Source: DAORIO01 sp964384645
GTDB taxonomy: Bacteria; Patescibacteriota; Minisyncoccia; Phycocordibacterales; UBA9973
Length of the DNA stretch: 64,000 bases
NCBI GenBank assembly: GCA_964384645.1
Contig: CAYLKL010000001.1
Span: forward strand, 70,372 to 134,371
Direction: 5' to 3'
A model generated the notes under the pieces. The model did not search any database, was not told the origin of the DNA, and was given only the letters and a program-made list of their open reading frames with translations. This document shows, in pieces, positions 22,531 through 30,460 of the stretch (the first letter of the stretch is position 1; each line of letters begins with the position of its first letter). The translations under genes and the position numbers were made by a program.

Positions 22531-22989
22531 ATGAAGGATGAAATAAAATGGTTTGCTCTAGAATACCGAGAAGTTCATCGGTCTAATGATTGGTATTGGG
22601 CTGTTGGAATAACAGCTTTTGCCCTTGCTGTTGGTTCTATTTTGATAAAAAACTTTTTGTTTGCGATTTTTATAATACTTTCAGTATCTATGGTTTTTTA
22701 TTTTTCAAAAAGAAAACCTAAAGAAATAGAAGTAGCTATAAACAGAAAAGGAATTCGAATGAATGAATATATTTATCCTTACGACTCAATAAAACATTTT
22801 TGTATTGATCACTCTGACGACGAACCACGACTCCTGTTTATGTCTTCTCGCCTCGTTGACCCCATCGTGAGTGTGTATATAGAAGAAGACGATGTTGACG
22901 ATATCGCAAACTATCTAAAAACAAAAATAAAGGAAAAAGCAATTCAAGAACCGAAACACAGAATGGTAATGGAGAGGTTGGGGTTTTAA
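22531..22989 (+). CDS. Two-TM membrane protein with PH-like C domain
   Basis: About 152 residues. W-rich start (EIKWFALEYREVHRSNDWYW), a hairpin of two TMs (about 28-66), then a strand-rich domain (KEIEVAINRKGIRMNEYIYPYDSIKHFCIDH) like bacterial PH/YdbS-type proteins. The start may instead be the GTG at 22495. It is last in the sigma cluster. Confidence 0.65.
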   Translation: MKDEIKWFALEYREVHRSNDWYWAVGITAFALAVGSILIKNFLFAIFIILSVSMVFYFSKRKPKEIEVAINRKGIRMNEYIYPYDSIKHFCIDHSDDEPRLLFMSSRLVDPIVSVYIEEDDVDDIANYLKTKIKEKAIQEPKHRMVMERLGF

Positions 22990-23014
22990 AAGAGTTTGAA
23001 TTAAGTTAATTAAA

Positions 23015-23040
23015 AACACCATTATTTTACTAATGGTGTT
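23015..23040. terminator. Bidirectional terminator between convergent genes
   Basis: AACACCATTA/TAATGGTGTT stem with a 6-nt loop; it overlaps the 3' end of the minus-strand gene. Confidence 0.75.
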
Positions 23041-23513
23041 GAAAATTCTAAAATTTCATTAATCATAGAAATGTGGCATTCTAACCAGGACTTATCGCTA
23101 CTATTTGTTAAACTGGCTGCCTGTTCTTTAATATTAATTGAACAGTACCCATATTTATTTGATTCCACAATAATGTATGGCCTATTAGAACCCTTTTTTC
23201 CTTCCTCATAGGGACAATTTTGTTTTATCGACCCTAAAAGATACTCCAACACAATTGCTTCATTTCCTCTTTTATAACAATACAAATATTCTCTAAAATC
23301 CCGGTGTCGAGAATTTTTCATATTAATTTTTACAAATATTGCCGGATAAAAAGAATCACACCGATGTTTCTTTATATCTCCCTCTCCATATTTATCATAC
23401 AAGTACGCAAGAAGGTGTAAGGGAAATAAATGTTGGTTAATATTACTATTTATTACTTCGTCTTCTAGACCCAAAAAACGAAGTATCGTTTGGATACTTT
23501 TTAACTTTCCCAT
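23022..23513 (-). CDS. Hypothetical protein (163 aa)
   Basis: Soluble with many cysteines (QNCPYEE, HRCDSF, YCYKRGNE, GYCSI, ECHIS) and no TM. It might be a metal- or nucleic-acid-binding protein, but the cysteines form no standard motif. Not recognised. It converges on the sigma cluster at a shared terminator. Confidence 0.6.
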   Translation of the reverse strand: MGKLKSIQTILRFLGLEDEVINSNINQHLFPLHLLAYLYDKYGEGDIKKHRCDSFYPAIFVKINMKNSRHRDFREYLYCYKRGNEAIVLEYLLGSIKQNCPYEEGKKGSNRPYIIVESNKYGYCSINIKEQAASLTNSSDKSWLECHISMINEILEFSTPLVK

Positions 23514-23582
23514 TTTTTAATTGTTAGATTTCGGATTATATTACAGATAAAAAATTGTTTGTAAATAGCTGGTTTTTTAGCC

Positions 23583-23707
23583 GGTAGGAATCTTTCGTTA
23601 CGCGAACAGTATACCTTTTCGGTGAATTCAGAATAAATTCTTTATTCACAACGAAAAGCTTTTCAATTCCTACCCGCAAGCAAAGCAGTTTGCTTGCTCG
23701 GGATCAC
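23583..23707 (+). repeat. tRNA-Arg(GCG)-linked foldback element with the 22-nt palindrome
   Basis: Outer arms GGTAGGAAT (23583-23591) and ATTCCTACC (23666-23674) copy the T-arm of the adjacent tRNA-Arg(GCG). An inner hairpin CTTTTCG.GTGAAT/ATTCAC.CGAAAAG lies between them. A 24-nt insert with the palindrome at 23676-23697 (identical to that at 5107-5128) follows, then CGGGATCAC, the tRNA acceptor 3' strand. It is inverted relative to the tRNA. A second imperfect foldback fills 23711-23783; the rest up to the terminator at 23830 shows nothing coding. Confidence 0.85.
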
Positions 23708-23710
23708 TTG

Positions 23711-23783
23711 TGGTCACGAGTTACTAAGTCTACTCGTATTGCTCCGCAACACTGCGTGGACTAAGTACTCTCGACCCCGCCTC
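23711..23783. repeat. Second foldback in the tRNA-Arg(GCG) spacer
   Basis: GGTCACGAGTTACTAAGTC pairs imperfectly with GACTAAGTACTCTCGACC. The structure is GC-richer than its flanks and adjoins the palindromic element. Confidence 0.5.
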
Positions 23784-23829
23784 GCCTGTTTTCGAAACTC
23801 AAACATGGCTCCGGCCATCACAAGTACAG

Positions 23830-23855
23830 AAAAAAGCGGAGCAGTCCGCTTTTTT
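23830..23855 (-). terminator. Terminator of tRNA-Arg(GCG)
   Basis: AAAAAAGCGGA/TCCGCTTTTTT around a GCAG loop, 8 nt past the tRNA. Confidence 0.85.
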
Positions 23856-23862
23856 CGTCTTG

Positions 23863-23934
23863 TGATCCCGGTAGGAATCGAACCTACATTTTAACTTCCG
23901 CAAAGTCATGTCCTATCCATTGAACGACGGGACC
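23863..23934 (-). tRNA. tRNA-Arg (GCG)
   Basis: Acceptor GGTCCCG/CGGGATC (one G-T), A73, D-arm GTTC/GGAC, anticodon loop TTGCGGA giving GCG, T-arm TAGGT-TCGATTC-CTACC. GCG rather than the usual ACG (inosine) anticodon would not need TadA editing for CGC. Confidence 0.85.
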
Positions 23935-23973
23935 AATAGATAGTTAGACATTATCAGAAATGTGAAAAAATAA

Positions 23974-23998
23974 AAAGGCGGAGAATTTCTCCGCCTTT
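23974..23998 (-). terminator. Terminator of the helicase gene
   Basis: AAAGGCGGAGAA/TTCTCCGCCTTT hairpin downstream of the helicase stop. Confidence 0.8.
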
Positions 23999-24023
23999 GA
24001 ACACTTTAAAAACTTTCTTTTTA

Positions 24024-25862
24024 TTACACATTTTCCCAACCTGGAAAATCTTGGTAACTACGTTTTAAATCAGCCGGAAGTTTAGGATCTTCTTTATACC
24101 TTAACCTGTACTCCCTTCCCCTGCCATCAATTTTGAGCTTTTTTATAGCCTTACTCGCTTCTTCCCATGTCGCGTATTTTTCTGGCTTCTTTTTTCCATA
24201 AAAATAAATAGAGAACCCGGGAAAATTCGGATAGTATTGCTGAGGGTTTCTTGGAAGCTTAGGATCTTCAGTATAACGGTCATAATAATTTTTATAAGTT
24301 AGACCGAGATTTCTTACAGAGACAGAAGCTTCTTCCCATGTGGAATATTTTACCCCTACAGCATTTTTTCCTAAAAAATTACTCCACCCGGGAAAATCTT
24401 TATAGTACCTAGATGGTAAACTACATAACCGTGGATCTTTTTTGTAATTCTCAGAATAGTTTTTCCTAGAGTAAATCCCGAATTTTTCTACAGCCTTCCT
24501 TGCTTCTTTCCATGTTGGATACCAGGATACCTTGAATCGACTATTGTGACTAACGCGACCTTTAGTTAATTCATCTATAGTGTGAACGTCATAGATAATT
24601 TTAAGTCCATCAATTTCCAATAATTCTCTTGGGTCACGAATTGCACCGCCTTTTAAATTCCTACTTGTTTTAAAATGTTCCGGCAACACAATCGCGCCGC
24701 AAGTAATTTCGGAAAAAAGAATTGCAAGCTTGCGTCGAGTGGATTCCTTATAAATAAAATCAACTACATGGGCGATTTTATTTGGGTTGTCCGGATCAAG
24801 CCGTAAGACCCTTCCGCCACGTTGTTCAGCGAAAACCGCAGATTGAGTTGGTCGCAAGTTTAAGCAAACTGAAACTCTTGGCTCATCAAATCCTTCACTA
24901 AGAAGATCACAATTTACCAACACGCTGAATTTTCCAAGATGATAATCATGAAGAATTTCCCCACGAACTTTCTTAGACAAACCTCCATGAATTCCGCGAG
25001 CTTTAATACCGCTTTTTACAAAAGTAGCTACAACATCGTGAACGTGTTGTACGGAGTTTGCATAAATGATTGTGCATTCTCCTTTGAAATACTTTTTGTA
25101 TACCTTAAGTGCTGTATTATTTACCTCATTTGTATTAATCAACTTCTCAAGATCTTTGGTCTCGTAATCGCCTCGCTTTGATGCAGTATTAGATAAATCG
25201 ACATCAAGTTCCACAAGCATAACCCGAACCCCCACTAGCAGCCCTAAATGAATTGCCTCTCCAAGTTCCATAGTATAGATTTCATGAATAAGCAATTCGT
25301 TTAAGTGCTTATAAGCACTAAATCCAGGAGTTGCAGAGAATCCAAGTATGATTGATTTTTTCTTTGCCTTTTCAACAAGTTTTGTAATGTTAGGAGTAAG
25401 CGCACGATGACCTTCATCAAGAATAATATAATCGTAATCATCAATCTTTATCTTTCCTGATTGAATTTGAAGCACCCAAGAAGTATAAGTACAAACAGTA
25501 ATTTGATTTCCGTATTCCTTATAATCTGTATTGATGCGTCCCACACTTAATTTTGGTGCAAAGGTTTTTAGACTCTTATACGTTTGTTCTACTAATTGAA
25601 TTCTGGGAACTAAAATAAGTGCCCGAGATTTGTGATTGGCGACTGCACGTATGATTTGCCCAAACAAGACTGTTTTACCAGTTCCTGTAGGTAATTTGAT
25701 GTAACCACTAGTTAAGTTCTTTTTTAGAAAACCATGAACTGCCTCAAAGACATTCATCTGCTTTTCACGAAGAACTTTTTTACCAGTGCGATAATGACTG
25801 CGTATGTACACAGCCATTCGATGGATAGTTCCAGTGAGGAGCTTTTGAAGAATTTGGTTCAT
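24024..25862 (-). CDS. SF2 DEAD/DEAH-type helicase with C-terminal phage-integrase repeat units
   Basis: 612 residues. Helicase core at about 35-400: Walker A LPTGTGKTVLFGQ, motif II DEGH (ILDEGHRAL), motif III FSATP, motif VI QRGGRVLRLDP. It resembles the R-subunit/XPB-like restriction helicases. Residues from about 446 to 612 are three units of roughly 55 residues with the pattern TWEEA...Y..RY..DPKLP..P..YY.DFPGW..FLG, the phage-integrase repeat (INT_rpt) seen in integrases and phage helicases. There is no nuclease domain. The repeats suggest DNA binding or a mobile-element origin. No partner restriction or methylase gene is adjacent, although a SAM methyltransferase lies upstream. Confidence 0.85.
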   Translation of the reverse strand: MNQILQKLLTGTIHRMAVYIRSHYRTGKKVLREKQMNVFEAVHGFLKKNLTSGYIKLPTGTGKTVLFGQIIRAVANHKSRALILVPRIQLVEQTYKSLKTFAPKLSVGRINTDYKEYGNQITVCTYTSWVLQIQSGKIKIDDYDYIILDEGHRALTPNITKLVEKAKKKSIILGFSATPGFSAYKHLNELLIHEIYTMELGEAIHLGLLVGVRVMLVELDVDLSNTASKRGDYETKDLEKLINTNEVNNTALKVYKKYFKGECTIIYANSVQHVHDVVATFVKSGIKARGIHGGLSKKVRGEILHDYHLGKFSVLVNCDLLSEGFDEPRVSVCLNLRPTQSAVFAEQRGGRVLRLDPDNPNKIAHVVDFIYKESTRRKLAILFSEITCGAIVLPEHFKTSRNLKGGAIRDPRELLEIDGLKIIYDVHTIDELTKGRVSHNSRFKVSWYPTWKEARKAVEKFGIYSRKNYSENYKKDPRLCSLPSRYYKDFPGWSNFLGKNAVGVKYSTWEEASVSVRNLGLTYKNYYDRYTEDPKLPRNPQQYYPNFPGFSIYFYGKKKPEKYATWEEASKAIKKLKIDGRGREYRLRYKEDPKLPADLKRSYQDFPGWENV

Positions 25863-25924
25863 ATATTTAGTTTTAAAGGTTTAACTATTTTTCTTATACG
25901 TTACCACTAAACACACAAAAGTCA

Positions 25925-25953
25925 AACAAAAAAGCCGGAGTTTCCTCCGGCTT
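25925..25953 (-). terminator. Terminator downstream of the methyltransferase gene
   Basis: AAGCCGGAG/CTCCGGCTT with a T-run on the minus strand. Between it and the methyltransferase stop (25954-26062) I see no gene. Confidence 0.75.
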
Positions 25954-26062
25954 AGCAAAAACTTAATCCAACATTGAGTTTCCAGTCTCAATCCTATCTT
26001 TAATGTAGCCCTTCCATAACATATTTTAGTTGCCGGCAAGCAACCAGATAGAAATTCGTTGT

Positions 26063-26674
26063 TTAAGATTCCTTTACCCTTACTATGGCGAATAACCATT
26101 TATTATTATCAATAAATGAAAGATTGATAATTTCAAAATTATTTTCAATTAGCACAGACTCCAATTCTTCTTTGAAATAAAATTTGTAATATCTTTCAGC
26201 GCCCATTTTTTCACTACTGACTTCTTCTCCAACGCCTGCTTTTACAGAAAAAGCTACTAACCCACCAGTCTTGAGAACTTTTGGTATATTTTTAATTATA
26301 CTTTCAAAAATTTCCAAAGTTGCATGGTGAAGTACGGCATTTGCAAAAAATCCATCGAATGAATTCATCCATTCTGACCTGAACTCTTCTCGAAAATCAA
26401 AAAGGTGCGTTTCAAAACCTTCTTCTTTAAGTCTTGAAATTGCTTCTGGAATAATATCAGTACAGACAACCTCAAAACCTTTGTCTTTAAAATATCTAGC
26501 ATCGCGACCGGTTGCTGATCCCAATTCTAAAATTTTTCCGCCCGGCCTAAGATGTTTTGAAAACTCATCAAATAGATCTTTGAATTCTCCACTTACCACA
26601 CTGGGTGTCCCTTTTGTGTATTTGTCGAAGTTTTCCCTATATGTTTCTATTGTCTTGTCTTGGTTATTTTTCAT
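26063..26674 (-). CDS. Class I SAM-dependent methyltransferase
   Basis: 203 residues. Rossmann motif I is GGKILELGSATGRDARYFKDKGFEV; D of motif II is VVCTDI; SFDGFFANAVLHH (motif IV) and LKTGGLVAFSVK (post-IV) follow. It resembles UbiE/tellurite-type small-molecule methyltransferases. Substrate unknown. Confidence 0.85.
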   Translation of the reverse strand: MKNNQDKTIETYRENFDKYTKGTPSVVSGEFKDLFDEFSKHLRPGGKILELGSATGRDARYFKDKGFEVVCTDIIPEAISRLKEEGFETHLFDFREEFRSEWMNSFDGFFANAVLHHATLEIFESIIKNIPKVLKTGGLVAFSVKAGVGEEVSSEKMGAERYYKFYFKEELESVLIENNFEIINLSFIDNNKWLFAIVRVKES

Positions 26675-26718
26675 ATTTAAAGTTTTTTAAAATACTACTC
26701 CTTAGATAAAAATTGTCA

Positions 26719-26748
26719 AAAAAAACACCTCTTTCGAGGTGTTTTTTA
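26719..26748 (-). terminator. Terminator of the glutaredoxin-like gene
   Basis: AAAAAACACCTC/GAGGTGTTTTTT hairpin overlapping the stop codon. Confidence 0.85.
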
Positions 26749-27003
26749 TTTTGCCCACTCTTTTAGTTCGTCGATTGTTGCTTCTCCGCAGATTCCCTTT
26801 CGAGATACATCATTCCAAAGAAATGGAACTCCTCCGCAATCTTTCTGCTCTGGAATAGATTCAAGTGTATGAAGGTTTTCATCATTGTGCCAGACTTCTA
26901 CCCTCTCCACTTTTACATCTGTTTCTTTTTCAAGCTGATCAATCAGCGGCATCATTTTTTCACAGTGTGGACATTCTGTCCCGTAGTAAAAAAACAAAGA
27001 CAT
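26746..27003 (-). CDS. Glutaredoxin/thioredoxin-like protein
   Basis: 85 residues: FFYYGTECPHCEKMMPLIDQL, the thioredoxin-fold N terminus with active site CPHC, and CGGVPFLWND carrying the cis-Pro loop. A C-terminal helix (DELKEWAK) completes the fold. It begins 1 nt after the rpsT stop. Thiol reductase in the cytoplasm; the extra cysteines (KDCGG, KGICGE) might bind metal. Confidence 0.8.
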   Translation of the reverse strand: MSLFFYYGTECPHCEKMMPLIDQLEKETDVKVERVEVWHNDENLHTLESIPEQKDCGGVPFLWNDVSRKGICGEATIDELKEWAK

Positions 27004-27004
27004 A

Positions 27005-27259
27005 TTATTTGATTATTTTAGCTAATCGAGATTTCTTTCTTGAAGCGTTTCCTTTTTTGATAACTCCAGCCTTTCCTGCTTTGTCGATTGCTTGAAATGC
27101 AGTTGAAAGAGTCTTTTTTGCATCTTCAACCTTTCCACCCTTAACTAGTTTTTCAACTGTCTTAATAGCTTCTCTCATCGCTTTTCTTCGTCGATCGTTA
27201 ACAGCTCTTTTTTTACCAGACTGTCTTAGTGCTTTTTTAGCTGATTTTGTAATTGGCAT
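27005..27259 (-). CDS. rpsT: 30S ribosomal protein S20
   Basis: 84 residues, highly basic: MPITKSAKKALRQSGKKRAVNDRRRKAMR, then KLVKGGKVEDAKKTLSTAFQAIDKAGKAGVIKKGNASRKKSRLAK. Length and motifs are typical of S20, which binds 16S rRNA. Confidence 0.95.
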   Translation of the reverse strand: MPITKSAKKALRQSGKKRAVNDRRRKAMREAIKTVEKLVKGGKVEDAKKTLSTAFQAIDKAGKAGVIKKGNASRKKSRLAKIIK

Positions 27260-27407
27260 AATTTTTATGAATTAAATAATAATTGTAATAATTTTGATAG
27301 ATAATTTTGAACCTTTGACACGGTGCCTTCAGTGCCAAATGGCCCCCTGAATGCTTGAAATTTACCAGAAATTCCTATTATTGGCAAGATTTGATAGGAT
27401 ATACAAT

Positions 27408-27986
27408 ATGATCAGACTAATAAAAGGAAAGGTTTTGGAGATAAATGAAAAAAGCCTAATTCTTGAAACAGGAGGAATCGGCTATGAGATATTTTGCACA
27501 ACTGACGACCTAATAAGAACAAAGCCTGGGAACGAAGAGATTTTTCGAACAAAACTAGTAATTCGCGAAGATGCCCACGAACTTTATGGATTCACCCAAA
27601 AGGACGACTTGGTGTTTTTTGAAAACTTACTCCTTGTCTCTGGTGTTGGTCCTAAAAGTGCCGTATCAATTATTTCCATTGGTTCAACCGAAAGTTTGAA
27701 GAAAGCGATTGGCTCTGGAGATGTTGAATATTTGAAAAAAGTTTCTGGTATAGGAAAAAAGACAGCGGAGAAAATAGTTATCGAACTAAGAGACAAGCTT
27801 CACTCACTCGGACATCAATCTCTCGACGGAGAGCTAGGACGAGAAGCTGATGCGATACTTGCACTTGAATCTTTGGGCTATTATCGCGAAGACGCACGAG
27901 AGGCGCTAAAAAATATTCCAGAAAACATTACAGATGTTGGCGCTAAAATAACTTTAGCTTTAAAAAATTTAAACACTAAAAAATAA
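27408..27986 (+). CDS. ruvA: Holliday junction branch-migration protein RuvA
   Basis: About 192 residues: OB-fold start MIRLIKGKVLEINEKSLILETGGIGYEIF, then two helix-hairpin-helix units (LLVSGVGPKSAVSIIS and LKKVSGIGKKTAEKIVIEL), and a C-terminal RuvB-contact domain (ALESLGYYREDAREALKNI). The start at 27408 fits the family N terminus; TGaTAGGAT lies 7 nt upstream. It is separated from ruvB-ruvC at 46454. Confidence 0.95.
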   Translation: MIRLIKGKVLEINEKSLILETGGIGYEIFCTTDDLIRTKPGNEEIFRTKLVIREDAHELYGFTQKDDLVFFENLLLVSGVGPKSAVSIISIGSTESLKKAIGSGDVEYLKKVSGIGKKTAEKIVIELRDKLHSLGHQSLDGELGREADAILALESLGYYREDAREALKNIPENITDVGAKITLALKNLNTKK

Positions 27987-28010
27987 AAACCCCGCAAAAA
28001 AAATGCGGGA
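27985..28010 (-). terminator. Terminator between convergent ruvA and the 190-aa gene
   Basis: CCCCGCA / TGCGGG stem with a T-run stronger on the minus strand. Confidence 0.65.
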
Positions 28011-28015
28011 TTAGT

Positions 28016-28588
28016 CTACCTCCTTAGAGGAAACGCTTTTTGCAATTCAACAAACTCACGTTGAACTTGAAGTTTTACATCAAATGAAAAAAGAAATTTT
28101 TTACCTTCTTCAATATAGACAAGGCTTTTTTCCAGATCGCGTTGAGCTTTATCGTTAACAGAGTAGCTTAAATTAATTATCCAATTATCATTTTTGTTTC
28201 TTTTGTACCACAAAAAATTTGTAATAAATCCATTTCTATCAAAAACAATTGTTTTCAAATCGTTTGTTGTGTCGGGGAAATTCCAAAAGAATTCAAAGCT
28301 TGAAGGATAAAGAATCCCAAAAACAGAAACTTCCACAGTACCACCTTCTGAAGTTTTAGCTTCTATTTTTAAATTTGCTCGCGCAATTGGATTTTCCAAA
28401 CCCCAAGACTTCCGATCTGCATCTGTAAACGGAAAGAAGTTGGTTTTGTCATTGGAAACTTCCTCAAAAAACTTCCTTGAGTCTCTCACGTCAAAGACTT
28501 GGATACACCTCTGGTATTGGCAATCTTGAGCTTGCGCCCAATTCAAGCTGGCAATAAAGCCTAGCAAGATAAGAAGATTTTTTTTCAT
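28016..28588 (-). CDS. Exported hypothetical protein (190 aa)
   Basis: A signal peptide (MKKNLLILLGFIASLNWAQAQ) is followed by DCQYQRC and a beta-rich domain without known motifs. The signal sequence is very similar in style to those at 12907 and 41915. The leader also contains an AAAC-AAAAAA-type tract. Function unknown. Confidence 0.65.
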   Translation of the reverse strand: MKKNLLILLGFIASLNWAQAQDCQYQRCIQVFDVRDSRKFFEEVSNDKTNFFPFTDADRKSWGLENPIARANLKIEAKTSEGGTVEVSVFGILYPSSFEFFWNFPDTTNDLKTIVFDRNGFITNFLWYKRNKNDNWIINLSYSVNDKAQRDLEKSLVYIEEGKKFLFSFDVKLQVQREFVELQKAFPLRR

Positions 28589-28653
28589 ATGCTATTTATT
28601 TTTTAGGTTTATCTATCTTTAAAATTACATTTTTTATTAACTTTGTCAAATTA

Positions 28654-28662
28654 TGCTAAAAT
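28654..28662 (+). promoter_or_regulatory. Extended -10 promoter of fpg
   Basis: TGcTAAAAT ends 6 nt before the ATG at 28669. Confidence 0.6.
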
Positions 28663-28668
28663 CAATCA

Positions 28669-29596
28669 ATGCCGGAATTACCCGAAGTCCACACAACAAC
28701 CCTTGGAGTCAATGCAGTCTTGAAAGGACGCACTTTTTTGGATGTTTGGACAAGTCTCAATTCTAACGACAAAAGACAGCTCGATACAATAAAGAATCCC
28801 CTCTTTTTCAAAAAACTCCAAAAAGAAATAAAAGGTAAAAAAATTTTTAAAAGCAGAGCGTGTTGGAAAAAATATTCTAATCCATCTATCTGAAAGTAAA
28901 ACGATCTTAGTTCACATGAAAATGACTGGGCACTTGATGTACGGGAAATATGAATATGATAAAAAAAATAATTCTTGGAATCCACACATAGCTGAAAAAA
29001 ATGAAAAGCTTCGTGATCCGTACAACAGATTTGTTCGTGTAGTTTTTATTTTAGACAACAAAATGCATTTAGTTTTTTGTGATACTAGAAAATTTGGGAA
29101 AATTACAATTTTAAATACAGACGATATAGAAAATTCAAAACATTTAAACACATTAGGTATCGATGCACTTTCAAAAGACCTAAATGCTAAAAAGTTTGGA
29201 GAATTATTAAACACGCGTCCAAATGGAAAAATTAAAAGCGTCTTACTTGATCAAACAAAAATTGCAGGTATTGGAAACATATATTCAGATGAAGCACTTT
29301 GGCTTTCTTCTATTCACCCACTTTCGACTGTTTCAAAAATACCTAGTAATATTATTACTGAATTATACAAAGCAACGGTAAAAGTTTTAGAAAAAGGAAT
29401 TGATTTTGGCGGAGACTCAACAAGTGACTATCGAAACATTCATGGAGAACATGGAAAATTTCACCACGCTCACAATGTCTACAGACTTAAGGGAGAAAAA
29501 TGTAAAAAGAAAAATTGCGAAGGAGTAATAGAGCGCTTAGTTATCGGCGGACGAAGTGCTCACTTTTGCCCAAAGCACCAAAAAATATTTAAATAA
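28669..29596 (+). pseudogene. mutM: Formamidopyrimidine-DNA glycosylase (MutM/Fpg), +1 frameshift in the assembled sequence
   Basis: Frame 1 gives MPELPEVHTTTLGVN (catalytic Pro2, Glu3) up to GKKIFK near 28850, then runs into a stop at 28893. One base later, frame 2 continues as KAERVGKNILIHLSESKTILVHMKMTGHL..., the expected Fpg continuation. It extends through RKFGKI, DQTKIAGIGNIYSDEALW (helix-two-turn-helix) and the zinc finger (GEKCKKKNC...GGRSAHFCPKHQ) to 29596. The shift falls by an A7 T5 A4 homopolymer stretch, so one extra base, sequencing error, or slippage are all possible. All other motifs are intact. It excises oxidised purines such as 8-oxoG. Confidence 0.85.
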
Positions 29597-29646
29597 TTCT
29601 TACTTTATAACTTTCAACTTTATAACTTTTTACTTATACTATATTT

Positions 29647-29808
29647 ATGGCAGATAAACCAAAAGCACCAGACGCAATGAAGGATCTAAAAAACCTTTTA
29701 CTAATACTTATTGGTATCTTTTTCTTGTGGTATTTAACTGGCGGATACGAAAGAGCTCAAAATCTAGAAAGTCCTTACCTAAATTTAAATACTTCTTCTA
29801 TTTCTTAA
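29647..29808 (+). CDS. Small membrane peptide (53 aa)
   Basis: Encodes a hydrophilic start (MADKPKAPDAMKDLKN), one TM (LLLILIGIFFLWYL) and a polar tail. Its end overlaps the 3' end of the convergent RNA methyltransferase gene by 11 nt. FtsH-N-terminus-like or accessory small protein; not recognised. Confidence 0.5.
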   Translation: MADKPKAPDAMKDLKNLLLILIGIFFLWYLTGGYERAQNLESPYLNLNTSSIS

Positions 29809-30283
29809 GTATTGAAAAAAGCGCAATACCTGTTGCCACAGAAACATTGAGAGATTCTTTGTCTCCCGCCATTGGTATTTCTATTATTTCATCGCTTTGT
29901 TTTTGTGTCTCCGCTGAAATTCCACTCACCTCATTACCTGCAATCAAGGCAATTTTTTCTTTTATTTTTAAATCTCGATAGTCAATAGAGTTTTCATTTT
30001 GTTCGAGTGAAACAATTTTATAATCATCTTTTTTTAATTTCTCTATAACGTCACCAATATTTTCAAAATGCTCCCATGGTATGTTTTTTTCTGCCCCGAG
30101 TGATGCTTTATTTATTTTTGGATTCGGTCTACCAAAACGATCAACGGGATTAGGTGTTATGCCGATAAGATAAATTCTCTCTACCCCTCCTGCGTCAGCG
30201 GTACGAAAAATAGACCCGACATTTTCGGAACTACGGATGTTATCGAGGATTAGGGTTATTTTAACTTTGATTTTATTGTTCAT
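29798..30283 (-). CDS. TrmH/SpoU-family RNA 2'-O-methyltransferase
   Basis: 161 residues. SPOUT motif 1 is LDNIRSSENVGSIFRTADAGGVERIYLIG; motif 2 is IALIAGNEVSGIS; motif 3 is IEIPMAGDKESLNVSVATGIALF. It methylates ribose in tRNA or rRNA. There is no N-terminal substrate-binding domain, so this is the minimal form. Confidence 0.9.
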   Translation of the reverse strand: MNNKIKVKITLILDNIRSSENVGSIFRTADAGGVERIYLIGITPNPVDRFGRPNPKINKASLGAEKNIPWEHFENIGDVIEKLKKDDYKIVSLEQNENSIDYRDLKIKEKIALIAGNEVSGISAETQKQSDEIIEIPMAGDKESLNVSVATGIALFSILKK

Positions 30284-30290
30284 ATATGTT

Positions 30291-30299
30291 ATTTTAACA
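30291..30299 (-). promoter_or_regulatory. Extended -10 promoter of the SpoU gene
   Basis: TGtTAAAAT ends 7 nt before the ATG at 30283. Confidence 0.6.
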
Positions 30300-30328
30300 C
30301 TACCAATTTCCGTATTTGGAAATTAGAT

Positions 30329-30401
30329 CCGCCCATAGCTCAGCCGGTAGAGCAGCTCCCTTTTAAGGAGAAGGTCCTAGGTTCGATTCCTAGTGGGCGG
30401 A
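30329..30401 (+). tRNA. tRNA-Lys (TTT)
   Basis: Acceptor CCGCCCA/TGGGCGG, A73, D-arm GCTC/GAGC, anticodon loop CTTTTAA giving TTT, T-arm CCTAG-GTTCGATTC-CTAG. CCA is not encoded. Confidence 0.92.
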
Positions 30402-30460
30402 CATTGAGAGAAAATAAGAAATGCTTCTTATTTTCGATACATGTCCGTGCCAGAACGTTG
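30402..30460 (+). repeat. Hairpin that mirrors the tRNA-Lys 3' end
   Basis: GGACAT at the tRNA 3' boundary is mirrored by ATGTCC about 45 nt later, enclosing GAAAATAAGAA/TTCTTATTTTC. It may be the processing/termination hairpin of tRNA-Lys. It is a looser relative of the foldbacks near other tRNAs; no T-arm copy or GCAAGC insert is seen. The following 80 nt hold another hairpin (GTTTTTG/CAAAAAC). Confidence 0.5.

Noticed and set aside
23694..23894. Reading frame in the tRNA-Arg(GCG) spacer
   Set aside because: Overlaps the palindromic element and the tRNA itself.
25881..26099. 72-codon minus-strand reading frame
   Set aside because: Crosses a terminator and overlaps the methyltransferase 3' end in another frame.
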